From the NCBI RefSeq assembly GCF_964204645.1, contig NC_134032.1:746501-810500 (forward strand): a DNA stretch of 64,000 nt. Direction: 5' to 3'. Source of the DNA: Tubulanus polymorphus (lineage: Eukaryota > Nemertea > Palaeonemertea > Tubulaniformes > Tubulanidae). Below the pieces are notes generated by a model. The model was not told the DNA's origin and did not search any database. It was given only the letters and a program-made list of their open reading frames with translations. The position numbers and the translations under genes were made by a program. Below are positions 20,380 through 33,700 of the stretch, piece by piece; positions within the stretch are counted from its first letter, which is position 1; each line of letters opens with the position of its first letter.

Positions 20380-23300
20380 TTAATCGTATTTATTCACATA
20401 TTCCGAGTCCTCGGTCGGTAAAGGTTGGTAGACGGCGCCACCTACACCTTGTATCGTGTCGAGTCGACTCCTGTTGTGACGTTCGCGGTCCTCGTCGCTG
20501 TTCCAGTATTGAGTCTCTCCGCTGCCGAATATCACGTAGAATAAAGCCCCGAACGCGTAGATACCGGCCGCTATATAGAATACGATCTGCCATTGACCAC
20601 GAGTTTGCTGTGAATATATAAAACATAGAATTAGGTTCAATTTATAGCTCATAACCTGCGACCCGTCTGGCAATCTGCAGCCTGGAACCTGCACCCGTTC
20701 AGATTATCTGCAGCCTGTAACCTGCACCCCGTCTGACAATCTGCAGCCTGTAACCTGCACCCCGTCTGACAATCTGCAGCCTGTAACCTGCACCCCTTCA
20801 GACAATCTGCAGCCTGTAACCTGCACCCCTTCAGACAATCTGCAGCCTGGAACCTGCACCCCTTCAGGCATGTAACTTTGCAGTGCGAAGTTAGACGGTT
20901 GTGTAGGTTTCCACAGAAATGTGGCTTTAATTTGACTCTGACCCAGTTCTACAGTTGTGTGGGTTTAATTTAGCCCAATTCCACAGTAGTGTGGGTTTAA
21001 TTTGACTCTGGATCCAGTTCCACATTGCATTGATATCCCATATATCCCCGGAGCTAGTGTGGCCAGTTTGTTTACATCAGGTGACCAGCCAAGAGATAGT
21101 GTGCTTGAGGTCGCTGCATATATCAGATGACCAGCTGCAGCCAATCAGAAGCTAGGGTTAGGGTCAGTGGTCATGTGCTTGGGGCTATTTGCATATATCA
21201 CGTGACAAGCTCCAGCCAATCAGAAGCTAGGGTTAGGGTTAGTGGTCATGTGCTTGGGGCTATTTGCATATATCAGGTGACCAGCTCCAGCCAATCAGAA
21301 GCTAGGGTTAGGGTTAGTGGTCATGTGCTTGGGGCTATTTACATATATCAGGTGACCAGCTCCAGCCAATCAGAAGCTAGGGTTAGGGTTAGCTGTTTCT
21401 AGGTGGGAGGAGGTGTATGTTTACATACAGTGACATCAGTTCATTGACAGCTCCCCCTATAGTTAGTCAATTATACATCTACAATTGACTGTGAATTGAT
21501 TTTTACAGTTGTGTGTTATATTGACATAGAATACATTTCTGTAAGCATTATTACATCTGGCTATGGATTCAATTCTACAGTTGTATGAAGTCATTTCTAT
21601 AAAGATAACAATATCTGTTATAAGGCATTTAATAGATTGACTTGACTATTGGTTTGACTATGAATTTGAAATAAGAAGCGCGTTGATAAAGTATCAAATG
21701 TTTAAGGAGGAGGGGAGGGGGTGTTAACAGGCCGAGGAGGTACAAGATGCTGTCGGCAGGTAACACAATACTTACGTCATCATTAGTGAGTAACCCAACC
21801 ACGTACGGGCCGACCATCCCGGGTATAGTAGCAAAACTATTACTGATACCCATTAGCGTTCCTGTAAAACAAAATCATCGAATTCATTTCAAGCAACAAT
21901 CTTCATATTAGTTGTCGAATAAACACTATAATCCGTGTATACTGTAAATAAATGAAGAAATCCCACACTTCGAATTTAAAATCATATGATCAAATTTATT
22001 ATTATGAAACCACAACGTTTCGGCTGTTGACTAACATCATTCCACCTGATGATGGCTTCCACCTGATGATGGCTGTTAGTCAACAGCCGAAACGTTGTGG
22101 TTTCGTAATAATAAATTTCATCATATAATTTTAAATTCGAAGTGTGGGATTTCTTCATTAATCTTCATATTATCAATTAATTCCAATAAATATTATCTCA
22201 ATTCAACTTACCTCATTAGGCTTTTTAAAGTTATTCTTTTTCATTTGAGATATATTTTCTTTGATTTATATATTATTTTTCATTGAAATAATCGATGAAT
22301 TGTTTTTTTACACAATAGATAATTACGATATCTTTAATCTATTCGATCGCTATCTTAAATATGTTTCAATCCAGGGTTTGTAGCAGTCGGACTGAGTGAA
22401 AAGTGTCACAGCACTTTATCGGGAATCCAAAGAATCTAGACAATTTTCTAAATCTAGGCACAGTTGAATTCACACATTACGACAAAATAGACCGCGATAA
22501 AACTTGTCGCTATAAATTTCCTTTGATGACATCGGGTCCAAAATGTACAAGCACTTTTCAGCAGATTTTAGGGATATTACCTGAATGTTTAGCCCTAATC
22601 AGGGCCTCTCCTAATACATTGCAAAACGAAGCACTTTTCAGACTCAGTCGAATTAGCTACAAACCCCGTCAATCAGTTTTTATACATTAAAACGTAATTA
22701 AAACAGATAAATGATTGATTATGTTTTAGCATGCGAGGGAGTTGCAGTATATAGAAGCACGGTGAAGGAAAGACAAACAGTGAGTGTAACAACAGACAAA
22801 ACCTTCTATCATTTTCAATCCAAAACTCCCGGGTTCATTTCATATGTCTTTACCCTTTCGGTGTGGTGTATAAATCAGCGATTGCCTTTTGATGTAGTTA
22901 GGCATTAGTTTTCATCTCGATTGTTAGTCCCATTAAGTGCATCTACACCTCAGTGCAGTGTATAAATTGGTGATGGATTTTTCTAGTACACCGCATCGTG
23001 GTGTATTGATATAATTAGGAACTTTATAGCTAATGAGAGATGGCAGCACCTTAGTGAAACTTAGTGAAATATTCGTAACTAACGATACACCGCACCGCAG
23101 TGTAGACGCACTGTGGTATGCCCGTTATACACCGTACTAAAGTGGAATTTTTAGTAATTTTCAAATTATCTCCAGCACTTTCGGATTATAAATGTGTCCG
23201 CAGTGAAAGGGTTAGTAGTATTTGTTATAGTAGACTCTAACTCTCTGAGACCCCGAACTAAGATTGTCAATTCATAAAAATCTTTAGCAAGTTCACGGTA

Positions 23301-24650
23301 CAAATTTATATGTGACAATTCTATATTTAGCAGTTTGAATATCTTGAATGGTTGATAAAAGTTTTTAGTAGAATTTCAACAGATACGACCTGAATACCGG
23401 ACTCTTATAACGAGGGGTAGAAATGAGACCGAAATGATTAAAACTGGGCCACAAGACAAGATAAGGTGAATGTCGCAAGATTAGTGAATATCACTCTTAA
23501 AGCTGATAACAGAAAAACAGTTTGAAAACTTATAAGAACTAAAGCTTGGAAATTGTGTCTCAGGACCTACTTTCAAAATATTCCCGAACACCCAACACTG
23601 CCCACTTCACACCTCTGATATTATTTGTACTCTGTGGGCCATCAGTGATTAGCGACCCCCTCTTAAGTATCCTGATTCCACCCCTGCCAACTCCCCATAC
23701 ATCCCCACTCCTCCCTACCCCCCAACAAACTGTTCTCCCTCCATATGCTGGAATTTCAAATGGGCTGAATTCATTGTTCAGAGTTTGACATTTCCATTCC
23801 CGACAAAAATCTAATATAAGGCTAGCCTAATTTCAATGTTATCTTCTTTTCTTCATATCAGCTCAATATATTTCAAAGCGATTATCAGCATTGATATCGA
23901 TATTGACATCCACTTAAGTAGGGAGCATCAGATATTCTATAAGGGGTGGCTGATTTTCAGAGGGGCGGATGTGGAAATGAAAGGGGGTGGCCACAATTCT
24001 AAAAATCAACAATTAATCGCAAAATACGGCTATATCAGCCTATTTTATTATCTCAAACCTGGTGCACCACTGCAACATTCCAATACTCTTTTACTCTGTA
24101 ATCGGTACCTCAGATATGGTCAGTGGTATAAGATCTATTATACGGTTTCTGTAAGTTGATATCTGTTTTGCAGTATAGCTTATAATCAATAGATTCTTTA
24201 TCCAATCGAAAACAAGTTTATTATTTGTCGCCTGTTTTTGTTCATGTGTCTGTATTATGTCTGTATCCGTTGACGACGACCCATTTCACCAATTGTAAAA
24301 TGGCGTCCGCATCACTTTCATATCCCAATTACAGAAGACTCCTCCTAAACTCGGTTTTGGCATAATCGAGTAAAAACGAACCCAGTTTCACGAAATGGTT
24401 TAAGCATAAAACGGTTAAGTTAGAATAGTTGTCCTCATTAAAAACATGAAGTAACCAAGTACAGATTCAGGGGTAGTCTAAAGTCTAATCGCCTAAAATT
24501 GAACGGGATTCCGACATTTCCATCAAATCAAAAGAGTTTCAGGCACGTTTCAAAAGCATTTTTTCATTTTAAAAGGAGCTTTTAAGGAATCAATGAGTCT
24601 TAGTCTTAAGCGTGTGTGGTACATTGAAAGTAGAAGCATTTTGGTATATT

Positions 24651-24749
<99 letters not shown>

Positions 24750-27700
24750 ATGGTATATATAGAGGACGCAGGTACCTGCAAACACCGCCGATATATCCAG
24801 ATGGTTTATTCCGACACCGGTCAAATTAGGACCGTTAAACCCGACAGCCAGCGTTAAAATCAAAACCGCCTCCTGGGCGTTGCATCTAACAAACGACAGT
24901 CCGACTAGACATACTGCCGGCAGTCCGAGTCCTACAAATAGTGCGTGAATGTACTAGATATTAGACACTTTTAATCACTCAAACTCCCTGAATTCAGTTC
25001 CACAGTTTTGAGTTCACTGGATCCTGAGTTCAGATTTAACTCTAACTCACAACTGTGGAACTGGATCCTGAGTTCAGAGGTAACTCTAACTCACAACTGT
25101 GGAACTGGATCCTGAGTTCAGATTTAACTCAAACTCACAACTGTGGAACTGGATCCTGAGTTCACAGTTAACTCTGACTCATAACTGTGGAACTCGATCC
25201 TGAGTTCAGAGTTAACACAAACTCACAACTGTGTAACTGGATCCTGAGTTCACAGTTAATTCTGACTCACAACTGTGGAACTAGATCATCCTGAGTTCGG
25301 AGTTAACTCATTAAGTAAAACTCACAACCGTGGAACTAGATGCCAGTCTCTACGAAACAGTTTTAGTTTTAACCCTGGTTTCCGAGAATGAAATCAGAAA
25401 ATTACTTTCGAAGCTGGTTTAAGGTAATCAGTGGCAGTCGGATGGCGCGCTGGATCCGCACCTGATACGGGCGCGTGGCATACAGGTACCGGCACCTGGC
25501 ACGCGGTTAAGTACCTGCGTAAACCGCCGCGATATCTAGATGATTGACCGCAGCTGATGCTATCGTGGCACTGTTCAAACTGACGGCGAGAGTTAAAACC
25601 AAAACTGCTTCCGTAGTGTTACATTTTACGAACGAAAGTCCGATCAGACAAAAAACAGGCAGTCCGAGTCCTACAAATAGTTAAATATGTTGTTATTGTT
25701 ATGGCGCCGGTTCAGCCCATGTAGCTTGACTCCGGGCCAGTACTAAACGTGGTTTACATGCGTCTATAAAGTAGGCATCGATCTGCAGCCTGGAGCCACC
25801 CCACCTCTTCAGCCTAGGAGCAAATATCCTTCCGCTTGAGCCTGGAGCCACCCCGTCCCTTCATTCATGATGGAGCTAAGCCTTCTCTTCAGTCCGGGAT
25901 CAATTATCGCTCCCCTTTAGCCTGGAGCTACCCCTTTCCCTTTAATCAACCTGGAGCCACCCCGCTTCAGTCTGGAAGCTCCATCCAATCTTAGTCTGGA
26001 GCCAACCCTCCACTTCAGCCTGGAAGCAGCTATCACTCTTCCGCGTGGAGCCAACCCACTTAAGTCTGGAAGCTCCATCTACCCTCTTAGCCTGGAGCCA
26101 ACCCTCCTCTTCAGCCTGGAAGCAACTATCACTCCTCCGCGTGGAGCCAACCAATCGGAAGAGTGGACATTGCGATTAGTGGTCATGTGCTCGGGGCTAT
26201 TTGCATATATCAGGTGACCACCTTCAGCCAATCAGAAGTTAGGTTTAGGGTTAGCTGTTCCTAGGAGGGATGATGTGTCTGTTTACGAACAGTGACTTCA
26301 AGATCAAGGTGGCTGATCGCGAAAAAATAATCATCTGCAAAAATGTGATTGTAATCTGAGTCGAAAAAATGAGACAAGAAGGTTGTGTCTGCTTTATAGA
26401 ATAGCTAAAGAGGTTATAGTGCGTTTCTAGTTCATGCTATACCTGCGAATACGGCTGATATGTCTAAATGATTGATACTATAACCGGCCATATTGAATCC
26501 GTTCAAACCGACGGCCAGGGTCAACACTAAAACGGCGTGCTGAGAATCGCATATGATAAACGACATCCCCACGAGACAGACGCCCGGCAGACCGAGCCCT
26601 GAAAAATTCAAATTGGTTTTTGAAACGGGAAGTTCCATTCCTGTGCTCGATTCGCAGGTTTGAAGACGAAATGGCCGATTAAAACAGTGTCCCTACAGAT
26701 CAGTCATAAATTTTTAATTTTTTTCTAATTTCAAGGAGAAAATTTCAAATCCTGAGGAAGCGTCTGCGTCACTTTCATATCTCAATTACAGAAGACTCGC
26801 TCCTAAATCAGTACAGTTTATCAGTAAACCATTACTTCAGTGGTTTTGTAAACAAATTTCATTCCACATACTTTCTAAACTCAGTTAGCCTAATAATTTT
26901 GTAACCGCCCAATTGGGTTATAACAAATCCAGGTCCCAATTGTACCGATTTAGGTGTAGTCAACTGTACATCTAAAAACTAGATAAAAAATTTCTAATTG
27001 CTTTTAAATTCTCAAAATTTAATGAGTTTTAAAGGAATTTCGTGCATTTCTTTTAAATCAAAGGAGTTTCAAGCTATCTTAAACCCCATCCGGTGTCACT
27101 TTATCCGTCGAATAATATATCCCTAAAAATTTTTGCGTGCATTTTCAATTTTGTGCCGGTTTCGAATTCGATTGAGATCGTAAAGATGTGCTTTAAAAAT
27201 CATACGAAAACGGGTACACACGTAAAGCTAAGCTTCGATCGGCCGGTTTTTATTCGGCTAGTCCGGCGGTCGTATACCTGCGAATACGGCCGAAACGTCT
27301 AAATGGTTTATACTATAACCGGCCATATTGAATCCGTTTAAACCGACGGCCAGAGTCAATACTAAAACGGCGTGCTGAGAATCGCATATAATAAACGACA
27401 TCCCCACGAGGCAGATGCCCGGCAGACCGAGCCCTGAAAAATTCAAATCGTTCGTAAAATTGCGGAAGTTCCGTTCGTACGCTTGATTCGCTGATTTGAA
27501 GACACGATTGCCGATTAAACCTTCACCGCCATCTGTCATTTTCCGCACCCTTCAATACCATTATAACTTTTCCATCCCTAACTAAGGCATCAACCACATA
27601 GAACAGGCAATAGGCTGATCAAAAGTAGGTAAGCGCCGATCATCATAACCATTGACACATTGTTATCACATTGATGGTGGATCTATAACTCCCTGTTTTA

Positions 27701-30700
27701 AGCAAATGTATTTTCCTATGACAATCAGGCATAGCCTGAAGTTCGGATGAAAAATTATATTCTGAGGCCCTTACCGATTACCTAAACCCGTTCCCGAGCC
27801 AGAGAAAAAAAGGCAACAAATTTCCAGAGCGATGGTTCCCACAGTTACGTGAATTAAAAATTCCCAAGTTTTTCATGGGTGATTTTTCAGTTTTTCCAAA
27901 TGGAAATGAACGCGTACCAGTCATGCTACAGTCAATATTTCAGTGGTGACTGGGTGATAAAGGTGATCTCAAGGGAAATCTCTGAAGAAAATGACAAATG
28001 AAATGTAAAATGTAGATGAATTTCCCAAATATTTCCCAGATTAGGGGAACATTTTTCAAATTCCCAAATATTTCCAAACTGGGAATCATTATTTCAAAAT
28101 TCCCAAGTTTGTCCCCAATTTTTCCTGTTCTGCGGGAACCATGCATAGCTTTTCCGACGGCCTGGATAAAATTCCCATTTTCCAAAACTTCCGCTAGAAC
28201 CCGCGAGTCTTTTGGACGAATCTGTCGCTGCAACGACCGAAAGATTCTCGATATTGTCCGCGAAGGTTTCGACAATCGAATTCGATTTCGTAAAGACGTG
28301 CTTTAAAAATCGTACGAAAATGGGTACACGCGTAAAGCTAAGCTTCGGTCGGTCGGTTTTCAAGCTCGTGTATATGAATAGCCATAAAAGCGATAACACT
28401 AAAAACCTCATTTTCTAATGAGTAAATACTGTTAATTAACACGATCCGTTTTCGGGATCATATCCCCTCATCGGGTGAAATACAAGTGAATCAAATGATT
28501 AAACTACAGGGCTGGGTTTCATAGATGTGGAAGAAAGATAGTCCCTTGGAACATTTTGAAATTTGTCAGTTATTACCATAGTTTCTCATTGTTACTATGG
28601 TGGTTGTCATCCAGATTGACGATTTACCCCTAGGGATAACTTTAATACTCAGTCTATGAAACCGGGCCCAGGTTTATATACAACATACAGTTACAAAATT
28701 ACAAGTGCTAAATTCTAAGCTAATAACAAACCAAGTATTTAATTACAAGCTAATTATTTGAATACATTTAGGATAAAGGATGAGCCGTTTTGGAATAATT
28801 GTTGATTTAAAGAGGGTCGTTGCGCTTTAATAAAAATAAATTTAAATAAATAAATTTTTTAGTGTTAACGCTTCTATGGTTATTCAGATACTCGAACTCT
28901 CTTCCTAAGATCGTGTAGTGTACCTGCGTAGACCGCCGAGATGTCTAAATGGTTTATGCTATAACCGGCCATGATAAATCCGTTCAAACCGACGGCCGCC
29001 GATAAAACTATAACCGCCTGCTCAGAACCGCATACTATAAACGACATCCCTATAAGACACCCGGCGGCCAAATCTTGGCCTGAAAAAATTCAAGTCAGTC
29101 GAAATCAGCGTAATCACCACCTGCGGTACTTAGCCGTTGACGCTGAAATTTTTAGATTACCGCCGCCATTTTGGTTCAACAAAAAAAAAAAAACATTTAA
29201 ATACTTATACGAGATGGGGGGAAACACTTAAAATAGAAAACACCATGACAGATACTGAAAAAGATTAAAAACTGCAGCGGCCGGTTTCACAAAGCTTAAT
29301 TAACCTTTAATTATGATTAAACCACTAATCATGATTAAATTATCACAATTAAATAAAGTTATGTGTTTCACAAAATGTAATTATCTTAAATTATGATTAA
29401 GTTAAGTTCCTCTAGAGTGTCAATTAAATCGTATAATCGTTATTAACTAATCACGCTTAAGGAAATTTAATTATGATTTAGGTCCTAATTTTGATTAAAG
29501 TTGATTATGCTTTGCGAAACCGGCCCCCGAGGGATGTATCCAGTACTGGGAACTGTGGATCTAGGCCACATGGCTTGTAGCAGTACGGCTAGAGTGCAAA
29601 ACTGAGCACTTTTCTGCACTTACAGCGCGGAAAAAGTAGTGTCAACTTTAAGACTAGTCTTAAGACCTTAGACTTAACACCATCCTATTTCTATAGCTTA
29701 TCTAACAACTTAAGTTCAGTCCCAAGATTTAAGACCACTTTTGGTACTAAGTCTCGACTATGGAATTGACCTCAGGGGCCGGTTCCTCAGTTGAGACTTA
29801 AGTCCAAAAATGGTCTTAAATTTTAAGACTGGTCGTTAGATTGGCTATAGAACTAAGATGGTCTTAAATTGGTCTTAAGCCTAAGCCATGAATATGAAAC
29901 TGGGCCCAGGGGTCGGTTCCATAGTCATGACTTAGACTTAAGACCAGTCTAAGACCAACTTAGTTCTACATCCAATCTATCAACTTAAAACCAGTCTTAA
30001 GATTTAAGACAACTTTCGAACTTAAGTCACAACTGTGCAACCAGTCCAGTTGCAAAGTCGTGACTTAAGTCCAATAGTGGTCGTAAATCTTAAGACTGGT
30101 CTTAAGTTGTTAGATTGGCTACAGAACCAAAATGAGCTTAGACTGGTCTTAAGTTGTTAGATTGGTTATAGAACCATAATGAGCTTAGACTGGTCTTAAG
30201 TTGTTAGATTGGCTATAGAACCAAAATGAGTTTAGACTGGTCTTAAGTTGTTAGATTGGTTGTAGAACCATAATGAGCTTAGACTGGTCTTAAGTTGTTA
30301 GATTGGCTATAGAACCAAAATGAGTTTAGACTGGTCTTAAGTTGTTAGATTGGTTGTAGAACCATAATGAGCTTAGACTGGTCTTAAGTTGTTAGATTGG
30401 CTATAGAACCAAAATGAGTTTAGACTGGTCTTTAGTTGTTAGATTGGCTATAGAACCAAAATGAGTTTAGACTGGTTTTAAGTTGTTAGATTGGTTGTAG
30501 AACCATAATGAGCTTAGACTGGTCTTTAGTTGTTAGATTGGCTATAGAACTAAGTTGGTCTTAGACTGGTCTTAAGTTGTTAGATTGGTTATAGAACCAA
30601 AATGAGCTTAGACTGGTCTTAAGTTGTTAGATTGGTTATAGAACCAAAATGAGTTTAGACTGGTTTTAAGTTGTTAGATTGGTTATAGAACCAAAATGAG

Positions 30701-33700
30701 TTTAGACTGGTTTTAAGTTGTTAGATTGGTTATAGAACCAAAATGAGTTTAGACTGGTCTTAAGTTGTTAGATTGGTTATAGAACCAAAATGAGTTTAGA
30801 CTGGTTTTAAGTTGTTAGATTGGTTATAGAACCAAAATGAGCTTAGACTGGTCTTAAGTTGTTAGATTGGTTATAGAACTAAGTTGGTCTTAGACAGGTC
30901 TTAATTCTAAGCCATGACTATGCAACCGGTCCCTGGGGCCTTACCAAAAACGTAGCACTAGAGATAGACTCACTACAAGCCATGTAAAACACAACATCGA
31001 TGACACAAACATTCAGCGAATCCAAACGAACAAATCCTCTCCGTTTTCAATCATACCCGCGAAAACAGGCGAAAGGTCAAGGTGATTCACCATATACCCG
31101 ACCATCGCGAAGCCGTTCAACGCGACGTTCAAAACGACGAACACTAGCGCCACCTGTTGATCGCACGGGATATACCCGACCGCGATGAGGAACACGACCG
31201 GCAGGGTCAGACCTAACGTCGAATATATATCAGACAGTTATTAATATCGATGAATTCATGATCGCGAAAAACAGGGTTTGTAGTTTGTCAGACGCTTTCA
31301 CTAAAGTATCTAGGCTTCTCCGAAGGAGATGAATGTGAAATTGTAATCGGGCATCTATTTTGAAAACGACAGATTTGGCAACGTGAGGGGTGCAAGTATA
31401 ACATTAGTGGGGTTCGGGTGGTCCTCCAAACGAAATACAGGGGCTTAACTGGCCTTCATCAGGGTCTATTTTTTTGAAAATTTCATCTGGTCAAAAAGAA
31501 ATTGCAGACTTTTTGGAGAGCGCTTTTGAATTTATGACGGCCCCCGTTAAAGTAATCAGAAATGGCCGCCTATTTCAAGTTTGTCCAAAAGTATCACTTT
31601 TTCGGGAAAGTATCGACGTACCACAAACCCTGCCTTTTTCTTTTTGACGTATCATTTTAGACTGGATTTAAAGGTGGTTGTAGAATTCACCTGAAATATT
31701 TCTAGTATTGGTAATAAACATTTTCAACAATTACGATATTTCAAATTGTTTCTACTCCTCTGATTCAGAATGCTGCGTAAATTCGATGAATTTGAACACT
31801 TACCTAAAGTGTTGAATATTTTGCGTACTGTAGTCGTCGATAAGATGCCTTTAAATCGTAAATAATCGGCGATTTGTCCGGAACAAATCGCCAACACCCA
31901 GAACACTAAATACGGTACAGCCGATAGAAAACTATTCTGAAAATATACACGACATAACACGCTGTCATAGGGGGATTTATGCGGGTAGCCATCGTTTCTA
32001 GATCTGTGATGATGTCATAGGGGGATTTATAGAGGTAGCCATCGTTTCTAGATGATTCTAGATCTGTGATGATGTCATAGGGGGATTTATGGAGGTAGCC
32101 ATCGTTTCTAGATAGTTCTAGATTTGGGATGATGTCATAGGGGGATTTATGGAGGTAGCCATCGTTTCTAGATGATTCTAGATTTGTGATGATGTCATAA
32201 GGGGATTTATTATAGAGGTAGCCATCATTTCTTGATAGTTCTAGATCTGTGATGATGTCATAGGGGGATTTATGGAGGTAGCCATCATTTCTAGATAGTT
32301 CTAGATCTGTGATGATGTCATAGGGGGATTTATGGAGGTAGCCATCATTTCTAGATAGTTCTAGATCTGTGATGATGTCATAAGGGGATTTATAGAGGTA
32401 GCCATCGTTTCTAGATAGTTGTAGATCTGTGATGATGTCATAAGGGGATTTATTATAGAGGTAGCCATCATTTCTTGATAGTTCTAGATCTGTGATGATG
32501 TCATAGGGGGATTTATGGAGGTAGCCATCATTTCTAGATAGTTCTAGATCTGTGATGATGTCATAGGGGGATTTATAGAGGTAGCCATCGTTTCTAGATA
32601 GTTGTAGATCTGTGATGATGTCATAAGGGGATTTATTATAGAGGTAGCCATCATTTCTAGATAGTTGTAGATCTGTGATGATGTCATAGGGGGATTTATA
32701 GAGGTAGCCATCGTTTCTAGATAGTTGTAGATCTGTGATGATGTCATAAGGGGATTTATTATAGAGGTAGCCATCATTTCTTGATAGTTCTAGATCTGTG
32801 ATGATGTCATAGGGGGATTTATGGAGGTAGCCATCATTTCTAGATAGTTGTAGATCTGTGATGATGTCATAGGGGGATTTATTATAGAGGTAGCCATCAT
32901 TTCTAGATAGTTGTAGATCTGTGATGATGTCATAGGGGGATTATAGAGGTAGCCATCGTTTCTAGATAGTTCTAGATCTGTGATGATGTCATAAGGGGGT
33001 TTATGGAGGCCGCCATCAGTTCTGTTAATCACAAGTAGGCAAGCGGTACTGATAAATTGATGTCATAGGGAGATGTGCGAGTGCAGACATTTTTTCTTTC
33101 TGGAAGTGCGTAGAGGTTACTAGATGATGTCATAGGGGGATTTATGGAAGCAGAAATCTCTACTGTAAAGTTGTAGATCTTCATAATGATGTAGTAGGGC
33201 GATCTATGGAGGCAACCATCTTTTTTGTAGAGTTCCTTAAATGATGTCATTAGGGGGATTTTTGAAGGCAACCATCATTTTCAGAACGTATACGGGAGGT
33301 ATTTGATGATGTCATAGGGGGATAGATACTGACCTTTTTGATATCGAAATGAAGCACCTCTTTCATGTAGGTCGGGAGACAAGTCAACAGCGTATAAAAT
33401 CCCCAGTTGTTGCACATGTGCGTGACCAGTATCGCGTAATTCGGCATCGATTTGAATATATCCTTCCACGGTGGATGAGTGTACTGTGGAAATGAAAATA
33501 GATTTCAATATATCCTTCCACAGTGGATGAGTGTACTGTGGAGACAAAAATAAATTTCAATATATCCTTCCACAGTGGATGAGTATACTGTGGAAACAAA
33601 AATAGATTTCAATATATCCTTCCATGGTGGATGAGATTTAAAATCAATCTAATTTCTAGAAAAAATTCTTTAAATCAATCTTATTTCATTTTATTCAATT

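Noticed and set aside
21110-21400. Interstitial telomere (ctagggttagggttag)
   Set aside because: Only two or three TTAGGG words per 75-bp minisatellite unit.
22403-22690. 95-codon open frame
   Set aside because: Lies inside an inverted-repeat MITE, with no start context or homology.
24590-24863. Four IYIYIY open frames
   Set aside because: Translations of the (TA)n run; only the minus-strand cassette exon f next to it is real.
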